NCBI RefSeq assembly: GCF_021130785.1
Contig: NC_060215.1
Span: 73,050,001 to 73,114,000, forward strand
Source of the DNA: Homalodisca vitripennis
Taxonomy: Eukaryota; Arthropoda; Insecta; Hemiptera; Cicadellidae
DNA length: 64,000 nucleotides
Reading direction: 5' to 3'
Positions 22,826-36,531 of the stretch are shown here, in pieces. The notes under the pieces are model-generated. The model saw only the letters and a program-made list of their open reading frames with translations, did not search any database and had not been told where the DNA came from. Position 1 is the stretch's first letter; the number at the start of each line of letters is the position of its first letter. The position numbers and the translations under genes were made by a program.

Positions 22826-25800
22826 TATATATACACACACACGTCATTAAAAAAGTAGGATTGCGTGTGTGTGGGAGAGGGATTACGTGTAATATCATCG
22901 TTATATTTTATTAAGATTTAGTTTTTAAATATATAAAAAAATCACATTTACTGTGACGAAAATTTTGATGTGATAAAATTATTTACTGCAGTGTATCCAA
23001 TTAATTTTAGACGCCTTATTAAAACGTTGATACAAAACTAATAGGCGGCAATTTTCCTTTCTCGTCAATATTTACTACTCAACTATTTCCTATAACCAAA
23101 TATTTTTCTAAATCATGAAAGGCTTAACTGATGTGAGATATTGATTGAAAAAAAAAACACAATTGGATTTCGAATATTAGCCATCATCATATGTTAGAAA
23201 ACGAAGTGTTATATATTTTTTGTAACATAACGATGATAAATGTTTGGAATCCTGCTATCTTTTCAAGCATTCTATTGTCATAAACAAAGCTAAATTACTT
23301 TTTACATTAAAATACTTCTAACAAAGGTAATCAATATAATTTTTTAACAATACAAGACGATTTATGATTTGATTTATAAAATAAACAGTGTTTGTAAAAC
23401 AGATGAGAATGGTGTACTGGAAGGGATTCACTTATTAATAATCAGGTAGATGCGGAAATTGTTGCATATGCAACGCGTGTCAACACTGAGACAACCTTGT
23501 CTGAGTTTGTACAAGGCTCGGCGACACGTGACAGGTTTGTCTGAGGCAAATGATCGCGACGTTTGTCGGGTATTATATATTCAGTACGTATGTAATCTAA
23601 TAATGCCGTCCTTGAAATATAAGTAATATCGAAACAATGTTCGGGAAAAGGTGCCTGAAAATTTTGAAAATATTTTTTGTAGAAAAATTTGTTGTAAATA
23701 TGTGTTCAAAACAAACTCTTCGCTTCCAGATTGTAAATAAATGCCGCGTGTACACTTGGTTGAAGTGGAAATAATATATTTAAAATAAATTGTTATAAAT
23801 GAAAAATGTTTTAATTAAACTGAATTGATGATATACAAGCCAAAACCATTTGGTGTCTTGCTAATTAAACAAGGCAATAACTTGTAAATTCAGTTGAAAC
23901 TAGAAAAATTGAAATTGTCTTGTCCAGGTAATGCTGAGTAACTTTCTTATGTGACCCGAGGTGTCAATCAAATTCAAGTCACATATTATTACATTTTATA
24001 GTTTTTAATTAATATATATAACTCAATTTTGTATGTAGTAAGTTGACAATTTGTAATTCATTTACGTAGCAAAAGGGATATTCTTATTGATAGTTAATTA
24101 AAAATGAAGTAACCATTAATTATTATTATATATGTATGATATTAGCCTACAGTTATGGTCAAATACGTATTTATTTATAGAATGAAGAGAGAATAAACAA
24201 TTTAGAAGTTCATATTATCTGGTTAAGAACACTTCGTTCTATCTGTTATGTTCAAGATAAACCACACACAATATTCTTACGAAACATACGTAGCCATTAA
24301 AGTAGTCCGTTGTCTAATACAGACAAAACACAGTTATCAGCAAGTAAAGGTCATACATAGGACGAGGGTCACTGGTGCCATGGGGCAATCTCTCCTAGCA
24401 AGACCTCTTCAGTGTTAAATTGTTACAAACATTTCATTGCCTCATCCTAAGTTGCAAACCAAGCAACATTGATGCCATGGGGCAATCTTTCCAAGCAAGA
24501 CTTCTTCAGATTGTTTCAAACATTGGATTGCTTCATCTAAAGCAATAAACTCAGGTAGTACTGGAGCCACCTCTCCCAGAAAGACCTCTTAAACGTTAAA
24601 TTGTTACAAACATTAATTTATTTTTCAGTCAAAGTTGCAAATCAAAGCAATACTCCTATATTAATAGTTTCATGTTCTTTATGAGATTTTGTATAGAGCG
24701 CTTCTCAATACTCTATTGTTACAAAGCTGGGAAACGTCGCACCTTACAATTACTATAATTTTCAAATATTTGAATCGGATATAGAAGGAACCTAGTATAA
24801 ATTAATAATATTTTGTCATATCAATAAATAAAATGGATTTAAGTAATGTAGAAATATCAAATACACCCCTACGACTTATTTAAAAAATACAATTAGCTTT
24901 GCAAATTATACAAGATTATCATAACCTTATCGTAAAATAACAACTAAAATCATATATCCTTCCTAGCGGGACCACGGCATCAGTGACAATGCTTATTACT
25001 ATAGTAATGTATTTGTAGATTTTTTCATGAAATCAGGACCTGCCATTTGTGCCATTTGTGTGTCAAGTATTAATCTATTTTAATTTCTGTTATTTCTTAT
25101 AAATAGGCAACCTGATACAGTAATATCTGTTGGAGGTCCTATAAAATATGTAAAACATGACCACTCACTTATTTTAGATATGTATATTGTTCATATGAAT
25201 AAGTTAAATAAGAGATGAAACAACTTGTCGTAAACATGTCGAATAAAAAGATATGTTAATTTTATAAATATTCACCAATTTTATTAATTAGAGAACATGA
25301 CTGTTGTTTATTTTATATACAACTGATATTTACTAATATAATGCTTTATTAGATATCAATGAGTTATTGTAGTCTTAAAATATTATATATGGAACTGAAG
25401 GTTATGATAATTTGTTCCTTTATATTAAATTTATACATTAATTAAATCAATGTGTTATTCATATCAACCTCATTATAAAAAAGTGTTTTAAAACTAAACT
25501 ATTTCAAATAAAATTTCTCTCAGTTTAGTATAGAATGTAGTGAACCGAAGACCGGTAGTGCCCTTGAGTATGTGTACTCTCGGTCATGCCTATTATTGCT
25601 ATAATATCGTATATTCTAATCCTTACAACTGAACATTTGTGTTTATATTTGTTTTCGTTTTTTTAATAACTCTATTAATATTATCAGTAACTTTTTACGC
25701 TATATCTTGTTTCATTCCATAAAGATTTGATGTTTTTGTGATTGCCAATATACATTTTATAACATCATAAAATCAACATTGTGGAATGATCAGAAAAGTA

Positions 25801-26129
25801 AGTATATTTTCCATAAAGTATGTTTTATTATATTATATTGCATTTATATTTATTTTCTGTTAAATTTATTATTTAATTTTAATGTCGCATTAAAACTGTT
25901 TGTATTTATTAATTAATTTTTAATTTTGATAAAACAAAAATAATTATTTTATAATTATAAAATAATGAATTCTTTTTAATAATAATTATTCGATATAAAC
26001 AATATTTTTTACAATTGTACACGTAAAAACGAAATAGGAATGAGAGGAATTAATATATTATAGTTTAACAGTACTTACAGAGAGGGCAAGGACTAGGAGA
26101 CAGACGAATGAAACGGTCCTGGGCGACAT
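19779..26129 (-). CDS. Apolipophorin-III-like secreted protein, four exons
   Basis: The model joins complement 26079-26129, 22376-22576, 20697-20969 and 19779-19823. All three introns are phase 0 with GT-AG ends. The precursor has 189 residues: signal peptide MSPRTVSFVCLLVLALS, then an amphipathic, Gln/Lys/Glu-rich chain with almost no aromatic residues and no cysteine in the mature part. The block KTVEELAQRNPDV matches the known apolipophorin-III motif of the 'EELRKAHPDV' kind, and the length fits the family (mature about 160-170). Apolipophorin-III is an exchangeable helical-bundle protein of insect hemolymph that binds lipophorin during lipid transport and takes part in immunity. Three N-glycosylation sequons are visible (NVT, NGT, NKT). 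A TATA box and a polyadenylation signal frame the gene. The gene looks intact. Confidence 0.88.
20697..20969 (-). CDS. Apolipophorin-III-like gene, exon 3
   Basis: 91 codons lie between a TTTACAG acceptor and a GAG/GTAAGG donor. The exon is notably GC-rich and encodes three predicted amphipathic helices, with the EELAQRNPDV block in the first half and two sequons (NGT, NKT). A decayed copy of this exon lies at about 51490-51620. Confidence 0.9.
22376..22576 (-). CDS. Apolipophorin-III-like gene, exon 2
   Basis: 67 codons lie between a TTTTGTCAACAG acceptor and a CAG/GTAATT donor. They encode the mature N-terminus, starting VRGDKTAEEPLSFSKLL, and the first helices. One NVT sequon is present. 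Confidence 0.9.
22789..22822. repeat. (AT)n microsatellite in intron 1 of the apolipophorin gene
   Basis: About 34 bp of AT dinucleotide, followed by a short CA run (ACACACACAC) near 22832-22841. Confidence 0.9.
22823..24360. other. Intron 1 of the apolipophorin gene, distal half
   Basis: Mostly AT-rich sequence without coding signals. A GC-richer block of about 130 bp (23450-23580) holds ACGCGTGTCAACACTGAGAC and CACGTGACAG strings. It could be a regulatory element or a repeat remnant; nothing decides it. Confidence 0.3.
24370..24645. repeat. Three diverged tandem units of about 95 bp
   Basis: Each unit carries GCCATGGGGCAATCT- or GCCACCTCTCCC-like starts, then AGCAAGACCTCTTCA, then TTGTTACAAACATT and a final GTTGCAAA/CAAGCAA block. 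Copies start near 24376, 24470 and 24558. The array is inside apolipophorin intron 1 and encodes nothing. Confidence 0.65.
24646..26078. other. Proximal part of apolipophorin intron 1
   Basis: AT-rich with runs of ATTATAAAATAAT-type sequence around 25900-26000. No coding or RNA signal is seen. Confidence 0.4.
26079..26129 (-). CDS. Apolipophorin-III-like gene, exon 1 (signal peptide)
   Basis: The ATG at complement 26127-26129 opens 17 codons, MSPRTVSFVCLLVLALS, and ends at a perfect GTAAGT donor. The start was chosen because it gives a canonical signal peptide and lies about 55 bp downstream of a TATA box. Confidence 0.85.
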
Positions 26130-26182
26130 GGCTGCAGCAACTGTACTGTGTACTGTGAGTGCCGTGTCCCTGATCTCCTCAC

Positions 26183-26190
26183 TTTATATA
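26183..26190 (-). promoter_or_regulatory. TATA box of the apolipophorin-III-like gene
   Basis: TATATAAA on the minus strand lies about 54 bp upstream of the ATG. A transcription start about 30 bp downstream falls in a CACTCACAGT context, giving a 5' UTR of roughly 25-30 nt. Confidence 0.75.
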
Positions 26191-26199
26191 GTATCACTT

Positions 26200-29100
26200 A
26201 TCGGCTCTGGCTGTAGTTAATCTGACGCATACTACCTTTGTCAACAGTCGACAGGCCACGCCACCTCTGACTCACAGTTGTAATGTTTACTTTTGTCTTT
26301 AGCAAAATTATGTTTTTATGACCATACATTATAATGAAAAGATAGTATTTATTTAAATTGAACTTTTATAAAGTTATTTTCGGAGTTATACTTTTCAAAT
26401 TAATTAGTTAATATTATATGTTTTCGGAAGCTAGATTTTTATTATTGTTCCGCTTTCTCAATTAAGTAATTATAGTGAACTTGTATATTAAAAATACACA
26501 TTTGAAAAATTATGAAAGATTTGGAAAAGTAAATTTTACCTCTTTTAAACCAAGGACTGGATTGAAATAACTAACACCAAACAATGAAGTTTCAGAGATC
26601 TTTAGCATTTATTTTAGTTGTAATTATATAAATATACATTATATCAAACAAATTATATACAATGTATGCATATAAAATATACCATAATTAAGTATAAGGA
26701 AGTTTATATTTGGTAAACAGTACAATTATTTTTGATATCAACATTTGATATGGTAAAGGTGTTAAATTTAAATTATTTGACGATTGATCTCAGAAGCATC
26801 TTAAAGCAAACTATTTTAAAATCCAATACACTCCCCCTCATCCAAAACCACCCTACAGACTCATTTCGAAAATCTTAAATTATAACGCATGCCCCTTATG
26901 ACACCTCATCACACAATAACGATCGTACAAAATGTTACTGTAGATTTCTGGTGAAATTAAACCGATTCCATATTTACTTATACTTATACATTAGATTTCA
27001 CTGTTGAGCACACAAGCTGTACATAGCAATAAAAACTTTTTGATAACTCGGGTACTTCTAAGGGTTTACACGTTTATACAAACTAAAGGAGCGTGAGTGG
27101 AATCTCAAGTAAGGTTAATTTGTAGAACACGCAGTCAACGGAAGAATCGGGGTGCTTCAAGAGGGCTGCCCCAGATAGATATTTCCCTCATGTAACAGAG
27201 CTGGCAAAAGGAAGGTTTAAGGGACCTGACAAGCCAATGACAAGCTCAACGTACGCAGTCTTTAATCAAAAAAATAAAATATTCTATTACCTCGTTGAAA
27301 ATGTAGGGGTGTGGATAGTTACATGAATCGCAGGAAAACAAACTGCAGTACTGAGTTTGGTTTCACAAAAAATTTCAGGTTCCAGCTTAGAATTTCCCTT
27401 TAAAAAACTCTTCCTACAAAACTGTGAACAATACTTTACAAATGACACAAAGTTCGTAACTCAAAGGGTTTTCTTTACCACCATTTAACACTTTACCACT
27501 CAATTAGTCTATTAATTCAATTCTTTTCTAAAAATATAAATCTTTAACAGTATTTTCACTGTGTATCTTGTGGAATACTCGTTTCAGGAACGCTCGATTT
27601 GACTCGTTATGTTAGCGTATGCTTTAACATAGAATTAAAGTACGCGCGCGCTCTTGTGTGTAAGTATAATTTGTTATCTTACTGTGAATACTGTAAACAA
27701 ATTTTCATTGAAAACATGAGAATAATGTTTTATGAATTCACGAGAAACCTTCACACAGTGTCTCAAAAATGTATTGGCATTTTTATCATTTTCAAGCATT
27801 TATTCGACGTTTTTTTCAAAAAGGAAAATAAACGTAATGCTTGTATTATCCGAAACTATAAATGTCCCGCAAATAATTCTATTAGTAAATTTATTTCTAT
27901 GGTAGGCCTAAATAAATTGTTTAAAATATGTCAATAAAAACTGTCCGATTTGACCACTTAAGTTAATCGTTGATTTTAAATGTCGTTTGATCTACATAAT
28001 TTGTATATATCACCAAATAGTATTGTAAACTCCAAAGTATTTCTCTTCCTGAATTTATTTATCATTAAATGTGATATTCTCAAAATAGACATTTTACTTT
28101 TAAATCTTCTGATATGTGTAGATTTTCCATTCCTATAGAATAAGTGTAGAAATATAATTATTGTAAAACATTTTTTTACTTTTTTATTTTAGACCAATGA
28201 CCTCCTTCAAGGGCTTAAGTTAAAGCTGACAAAAGTTCGCAGATGTATAATCTTTGTTAAAAATCCCTACACGATTCCAAGTAGTGCTCGATAAAATCAT
28301 GTAGTAAATCCGGTTAGTTTTTTCTCAGAATGTGGTTGGTTACGCAATGAACTTTAATGCGATATTGAGGTTATTGCGAAGTTTTAGAACTTAAATGACC
28401 TGTATTGGTTCAATGTACTAAGAGTATGAGATATCTGTATAATTAGTACGATACAATGTAATTTAATGTTGGTTTAAAAAACATAGCTAACTTTGCAAGT
28501 GATTTGGAAGTTAGGTATTTGCAGTGAATTAACAATTTTGCGTCATCATCTCCTGGTGGAAGTATGATGAGTCTGAGGCTCAAAGTACAGATTTATTACT
28601 AACTACAACAACAGTACAGCTATATATTGATTTAATAATTAGAGAAGTCTACAATTGCTATGCAAATTGGTTACATTGTTAAGTACTGTCTGTGAAAATC
28701 ACAGCGGCAAATCTAGTCTCATAAGCACTATTATCATGGTTATTTAACAAATCAGAAACTGCGCATTCAGACAATATAGATTCATACAATTATATGGCAA
28801 GAATATGGTTGAAAAATACTATTTTTGACACTGTTTCTAACACAAAAAGTGATCATGATTTGCTCTTGTTCGTATGAAAATAATATTAATATTTTCAAAC
28901 CAGTACAAAATATAAGATAAGTTTACTCGTAATGTACCGAAATAAAATAAAACATAAACTCTTATCAAAAATTTTACAAACCCAGAAAATGTTATCAGTT
29001 AGACAATTTTATCAATCCTCAGTGCCACCTTTTTAATGGTGCACCAAGGACCTGCCTCAGCTAAGCTCTTGAATATACCAAATTAGACTGAATTTGGGCA

Positions 29101-32100
29101 GAATTATGGACCTTTGTTCGTTTATTTTAAAAACATTTCAACGTCTAATATGGAGTGGTGTGACGTTCTCATCTAATAGTGTATAATGCGCAATTACTTT
29201 TGAGTTCATTGGGGGTTTTCACAAAGCACTACTGTCAAAATCAAAGCGGTGTCAAAAGAAACGTGATATAGTCAAAATTAGCTTAGAGGAACATTCAGAA
29301 ATAACAAGATGGAGAATAGTAAGATAAATTTTAGATAGGTAGAACCATATTGCTTACAATCTCTAGCCGCTTATTAACTTAACCAACTAATAGCTTGTAG
29401 TCTTGAGAAAACCCACTTAGATAATTGACACGTTTAGGTGTATGTTTGCGACAACGCTTTTTCCGAGGTATTGTCATGGCAAGAAATGAGCTCTACTCGC
29501 TTGTTGTCAAGAAGTAAAAGATTGAAATAGGCATTACAATTAATGCCAACAAAATTAAAAATATGGCAATATCATTGTGCACTGACCTATAGGTCAGCAG
29601 CTGAGATTGCACTTCTGTGGTGGCAGGGAGACTTGCGCTGCATGTGAATGAATTGGCTGTCTCATGTTTTAAATAGAAACGATACGCATATGGTCACATG
29701 GTCAAATGGTCAAATGCCGAATCAATTATAAATTTCGCGATTATTGCTAGGGATGAAGAATATACAACAACTCTAATCCTACTTCAAGTAACACGTAATC
29801 CTGAAAACTGGTCTTGTTTGTTATGTTTTACGTTGTTTTCAACTATCAGAGTGTGGCCTTCCTGTTGAATGATAATAATGATGCTACTTATAATTTTAAG
29901 AATACAGGAATAATCTTTCTAATTGTAAGAAAGAACAAACATCTAATCACTACTAACAACGATAAATTGCGTAACAACATATTCGTAGGTTTCGTAAATA
30001 ACAGCTGCGCAGAGATACAGCTACAGTGAGCAGCAAACAATACATACCGCATGAAAGTCCAGTTTATTCTAAATAAAACGGTAACAAATAAGGAAATACT
30101 AATACAGGAGATATCTTCAATCAACACCGTGTCAAACTCAAGCAGCACCCTGCCGCGAATACGAGGATATGCGGATGCAATAGGTCAACCAAGCGTATAC
30201 CTCACTGCAATGATCAATATTCAATTTATTGCTGAAACATGTGATTAATTCTCGATTCCATTAGAGGTTACTGAGTGAGTGGTTGTCAATCCCATAAATA
30301 ATACACAAACTTTTAATTCGATCGTTAGGATCGTATATTTATTTCCTTTATTCAATAGCGATGCTCACGAAATGCGAGGGCTGACATGTAGTTAGTCTGT
30401 GGTTCATTAGTGTATGGTTTTGTGCAGTAATATCTACAAGTGATTTGTTTAACTGAATAAACCGAATCTAATAATTAGCACCGAGGGATATATGTTAATT
30501 ATTTCATGATTCATTTACGCCACTTTATATTTTGTGTAATGCACCCAACATCCGAACTGACAGTGCAATGGATGCCACCGCAGTAATGTAAATTTCCAAA
30601 AATAAATACCATAACTACTATACACTTGTGATCTCAATGCAACACAACACGCTACTCACGTTTTATTTGTTGTGATTCCTAACCGACAGCTGGTCAAGAT
30701 ATATCCACATACATTTACATTAAATGTATGTATAAGAATACACTGGAATACATTTTTCTGTGAAGAAAAGCCAATGTGCTCAGTAAATAGTTGTCAACAC
30801 ACAAATCCTTGCTTCTTCACACGGTGCATTAGTCTTAAACATAATCCCTCCAAACTGCTTCGAAAAAGCATCCGCCACAGTTTCAAGAATGACTTTTATA
30901 ATGTCAATGAGACTTTATTACTATGGCCTCAATAAATGATTCGTGTACTAAAAGACAGCCACATAGAAACTGACTTGGCATTGAACATATCTTACCACCG
31001 CTTTTACTTTTCGTTCGTATTATTGCTGGGAGATAGCTAAACCAAATCCCGGAGCCCACGCTGTAGATACAGTGATATATTGACTACCCGAGCGCAGTGT
31101 CTGTGGTTCACTGATGGATGTGGTCTGTGTGACTAATATGTGATTAACAAAAAATCTGTGAAATGTATGCTAGTTTTATATCACGTATTAGATTATATTT
31201 TATACTAGTCATGGAGATATCTTCGTATTTTAATCGGCATTACAACGTTTTAGTCATAATTATTTTGGGAATCCTCAAACTCTCAATAGTTACATAGTAA
31301 GTAACTTCTTGATAAATACATTTTAGAGTTTAGGAACATTACGCTTATGTAGGGATGAAATTAAGGAAATAATTCATATTTTACGCTCTTGCATATCTGC
31401 CGGAACACTCATACAGCGAGTTGTTAATCGGCAAACCGATAGAGCTGGTTTCCTCATAAAGTATGATTCAGCATGAATCACTCTGAAACAACGTAGCTGT
31501 TGTGAAAATACACACCAAAGAGTACAGTGTCGACACAGGGTAGGGTACGAAACGAAAAGAGAGAACGTAGTAATTACAAATGTAGTTATTATTATGTAGT
31601 ATTTTGATTAAATAAATTGCATTTTTCACCATTAAGAGGAAAAACTGTTTTAAGTTATGCCCATTAATGCCTGTCTTTTATAGGATTAACTGAACCATTC
31701 TTAAAAATCAGAAAATTAGGTAATATTAATCAATTTATTAACCACGAAGGGCGTGTAACTAGTATTAATAGTTTAACAATCAAAGACTAATATTTTAATT
31801 CCATAAACATTACATATTTTGAAAAATTAGTTCAAACAAACAAAAAATAATGTATTTGATTATAATTATTTGATGGTGTATTGTGATTTCATACAAAATA
31901 TTACAGCCTATTACCTCCTAAACTCCTCTTGAAAATACCACCTAGTAATTTACTGTGTTATGGTGGTGGCTTGGTACCAAACGATCTAAGCAAAATGAGA
32001 CTTTGTTGTAGTGAGTAGTACTACAGTTTTCGTTCTTCTGTTACAAAATTTAAAAACTACTTCTTAAAAGTTTAATTTTCTTTCTGATAAGAAAACTGTA

Positions 32101-33440
32101 TGAAAACAGCCACATAACATTAGATAGTTTAATCACATATAGTTGTACTGCATATGTTGTATGGAGCTATCCACTCCAATGTTGGTGTTCAGATAGTTTT
32201 AGTACATAAACGCTTAATAATTACAATAATTGTTAATTTGTTTAGATTAAGAATGTATCGAGCCTAAAAAAACGTATTCTGCCTTAAAGTTTTAATGCAG
32301 ACTTTTTTATGCTTGTATACTTTTTTAACATTTGTTTTTCATAGAATGGTAAATTATAATTACAGTTAACGAACTGGTAAGCTATTGTATGTTTATGGTA
32401 TCATTGGAGGCCTTGTTTCCTTTGTGTATTGTGATCGTTAAAACATTAGCAGTACTAATTGGCAAACAAAAATATATAGCTCTGACGTCAAATATACGAA
32501 CTTTCACTATCATCAAATCCATTAAAACGTTAAGTCCCGTCTTATGATAGCAAATACTATTATCCTTATATTTGATGTTTATCTAAAATGTATAGTTGCA
32601 TATCATTTTTGACTATGTAAATACAACGGTACAGACACAAAGTATTTAGTTTTCCTTTGAGATAGATGAAGGCCAATCTGTTTAATGAGTCGAAACTAAA
32701 GGTAACGGCTACTCTCATTTTATATCACTCATTCCTCTCACATGATATTGCATTATTCTTCATTGATCTCTTTGGAGTTTTACATAGAAGCTAAAATGGT
32801 ATTGTATATTGTGTATTTACTTATGAAATTTATCGTTTAAAACCAATGAGTAATCTGACAATAGGTGTAATTCGGTGCAAAGATTATAAATTTTTATCTT
32901 AAAGAATATTCCGAGTTCAAAAGTGACATCACAATACAAATTAAAATTTCAGTATTTTATACAAGTTTTATAATAATACATTTAATCTAGTAATCTTAAA
33001 CTCTCCATTGAATTTTTGGATTTATTTATATATCAATTAAACGTCCTGTGAAATAAGCGGTCAGTCATGACATTTATTCTACAAATACTATGTAATTGAA
33101 AAATACAATTTGAATAGGTTACAAAACATGGTAGGGAATGTTAAAGAAAACAAGCAAGCTACATATATTTTATAACATATAAAAATGCGGAGGGATTGAT
33201 GTAACTCATCTCAAACTTTCTAGATTCTTTTATCTTTGAGAATTAGGACTTGGTGCGTTCCCGGGATGAATACTTTGAATGAAAGACAAGTAAATGTTTC
33301 TTTTGATGTCACCAAAAGCCAGAGAGAACAGAATGGGAAGCAGACAAATAGCGAAAGTGTTATGGATCCATCTAATTGTGATTTTTTAATCAAGGTTATG
33401 AATTGAAAAAATAAGCTGGAATGATTATCCTTGGTTATGT
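26200..33440. other. Long intergenic AT-rich stretch
   Basis: I see no supported exon, RNA gene or recognisable transposon here. The longest open frame (27599-27937) starts at TTG and has an AT-driven composition. Short GC-richer pieces around 26850 and 31030-31130 have no readable frame. Confidence 0.4.
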
Positions 33441-33569
33441 CACAAATTATCCTTGGTAATGTATTAATTTGACTTATATAAACTCATATGACTTATCTAC
33501 CTTTGATTAACTTTAATTGAAGCTTCGTTGTAAATATAATTCAAGTCATCTTTAATTATGATTGAGTGG
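33441..33569 (+). repeat. Direct repeat, copy 1 (about 130 bp)
   Basis: From CACAAATTATCCTTGGTAAT to GATTGAGTGG this segment matches 34337-34468 with modest divergence. Sequence on both sides differs between copies. Confidence 0.75.
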
Positions 33570-34336
33570 TCCTCTTTGTGAAGACACCAGGGTTGCTAGT
33601 TCTGACGCCCTAGCGGCTATCGGACTGATACCATTTCTTATAATGGTCTTGCTTTTAAATACTAATTTTGTTGTGATCATCCCAAAGTTAACCTTTTTCG
33701 AGAACATTGTTTCGCTTTTCAAAACCAGTTTAAAGAGTAGCGTGAGTTATTTACAAATATCATTTATTTTGGGCTAGATATAATGTGTCAAGAATATATA
33801 CAATTGTTATTAGTCTAATGACTAGTTAATTAAAACCTTACTTTAAGTTATGTTACTGCCATACACAATTTTTGGTATTCAACCATCATCAGTGTAAAGT
33901 AACCTCTAAATAAGTAATAATTAACTAAATATACATGTGTGGACCATTTAAACATATGTTAAATTTATATGACACAATTGTAATTTTGATTAGTATTCTG
34001 TATTTAATATTTTTATTTTTTCAAAAATTGGGTTTGTCTTATTTTTTAGATTGTTGTAGAATGTAAAACATTTGTGTACTGATCATAACTACACAAATGT
34101 TGAAAAGAGAGTGGGAATTTTAGATATCGAAAGGAAATGAGAAAAATTAAACACGAAAGAAGAAGAAATTAAAGAAGAATTAAACACGAATTACACATCT
34201 ATCTAAATTATAATAAAGATCCTCATAACATTTTAAATAGCAATCTGAAAAATAAGAAATAACGATAACCCTGTAATGTGGAGTTAATAACATAATAATT
34301 ATTATTATAACAATACATCAATAACGTAGTTAAATT

Positions 34337-34468
34337 CACAAATTATCCTTGGTAATGTATTAAGTTTATTTATACAAACCCATATGACTTATCTACCTTT
34401 GATTAACTTAGTTAACTGATGCTTCATTGTAAATATAATTCAGGTCATCTTCAATTCTGATTGAGTGG
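34337..34468 (+). repeat. Direct repeat, copy 2 (about 130 bp)
   Basis: The partner of 33441-33569, about 900 bp downstream in the same orientation. It contains the shared CATATGACTTATCTACC and TGTAAATATAATTCA blocks. It may be an interspersed repeat or a local duplication. The frame opening at GTG 34465 is not convincing as a gene. Confidence 0.75.
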
Positions 34469-36496
34469 CCAGGCGTGCACCAGTGATAAATAGTAGAGGT
34501 CAAACAAACCATTGCGTCACATCCCTAGCCTCGCTACGCCATTCTATGTCAAGTTCAAGACAAAGCCCAATCAATATTCTGCACTTCCGGTCGCAGCCTT
34601 CTGAAAAACCCACAGTCACAGTTTTGTGTGTATTAATTTTACTAATTTTCTTATTTTATATGATCTTTTAAGTAACAAACATTTAAATGATTAATTAGTT
34701 TCAGTTGTTAAAGTTTTGTCACGCGTATACTACACACGATTGAAATTAAATAAGAGTAACCTGCATGTCAGACAACGATTTGTGAGAATGAGTAGGAAAA
34801 TTTCAATGAATATAAAATTATATCTGCATTTTGTACAAACAACGTACTAGAAGTATTTTTTTATCCTATCTAATCATATAACGTAAACAGAAAATTAGTT
34901 TTAATTCTCGAAAAGACCATTTGAAATGCAGTTTGGACAAAAACATTAAGAATTCATAAATTGCATATGTATATTACAGTTTGGCTGCTGTTGGATACAA
35001 ATAAAGGTAAAGAAATATTAACTTTTAATACGTATGTTTTTGTGTTGTGACACTTTTTGCAGTTCCACAAGATCTAACTCTTTACAGAGTTACATCTAAC
35101 TCAGTATATTGTATACTACAGGTACAATTAGGTATCTGAATATAAAATAAATAAACATAGAATCTAAAAATGTATGAGGCTTTATGAGAAATGATCTGGA
35201 CAGCAAACTTTCTTCGAATTTCATAAGTAGTTAGGAAATGTCCATACAATATTTTTAGATTTACAAAGAATTATAGATACAACACAGATTTCAACATATT
35301 TTAGGTAGACATCTGAACAAACGGACATAATTAAAATCGGAGAAAGATTTCTTATTCAAGTCTAGATCGTGAACATCTTTACTTTTACAATGGTGGACAT
35401 TATTATAAAATTGTATAGGAAAGAGAACTCTGACTTTTTAATATCACCTACACAGACTGTGTGTGAACTAGTATTTCTTCCTGGGTCATGTGTGATTACA
35501 AAATAATATTTATCTGACCAAATATCCAGTGTTTTCACCTAAACAGTTTTATCTAACGATAAAAAAGGGTGTAATCTGGCTCTTGCCAGAATCGCCTTAT
35601 CCATATTTTATCGTTATCTTGTTATTATCCATATCTTTTTAGACAAGATATGGAAAATTTAAATACTGCAACAATATTAAACGATACACAATCTGTTACT
35701 GCGTTATTGCTTCACGTGAGAAAATGAAACGAAAGATCGCATTTTGACAGGTGTCAGCAACTACGTTATCCAGTTACATTTATCTCATTAGATATTGGAT
35801 TTACTTCACCCTTGAGAAATCAAAAATCTCATATCTATAGTAATGAATACAACCCATACTGTATATATGTACTTATGTATGGCATAGCTCCTCGCGCAAG
35901 AGAATGTACGGTACAGTCCTTCGTAACATTATTCATTTCCCATTCTCATTTGAAAATAATAACAGTTAAAACCTCATTAATAGTTTACTTATAATGCCTG
36001 TGGTATTTTAAGTCAATATCATCGTTCCTCTAGCTCTATAAAAACTCTGAATTGGAATTTCACCATAAAAAGGTTCAAGAAAATATTCAAATAAAGAAAA
36101 CTTCATCAGTCATTCAAATACTGTTCTAAGTAGTTTTACTTTGTTATTAAAAATATTCAACTTTGACTTTTTTATGTCCATGGAAAATGCTGCTCTGTAA
36201 AAAAGGAATGGGAATATATATTATCGACCCTTACCAAAAAATCTCACGATTTTATGACTACTGAAAATTTATCTAAAGTTTGCAGTTAGCACTATTAAAT
36301 TTTAGATTTAGTTTTTATATACTTTTGCGTAAGAAAGTCTGCTAGTTCAAAATCAATCTGTAGATTCAAGTAATAGCTGCATCTGGTCCGTTGTTCTATC
36401 TGTTTTTGATACGCTGCTGGTAAATGAATCGTCGTATTCTATTTTATGGAGATTGTAAAAAAGGTGTAGATAAGTAAATACAAATGCGGGAGGCAC
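34469..36496. other. AT-rich intergenic sequence
   Basis: No coding exon or transposon recognised. A short self-complementary stretch near 35600-35660 repeats TTATCCATAT. Nothing more can be supported. Confidence 0.35.
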
Positions 36497-36531
36497 AATT
36501 GAATCGGTTTTTTTTAAAAGGGCGTAAGTCA
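36497..36531 (+). repeat. Left terminal inverted repeat
   Basis: It is the reverse complement of 39311-39346 apart from one base of homopolymer length. It ends in the GGGCGTAAGTCA motif that recurs subterminally on the right side. Confidence 0.9.

Noticed and set aside
27599..27937. 112-codon plus-strand open frame
   Set aside because: It starts at TTG, has AT-driven composition, no splice context of note and no recognisable motif.
34465..34671. Open frame ending in a hydrophobic segment
   Set aside because: It opens with GTG inside a direct repeat and shows no splice or family support.
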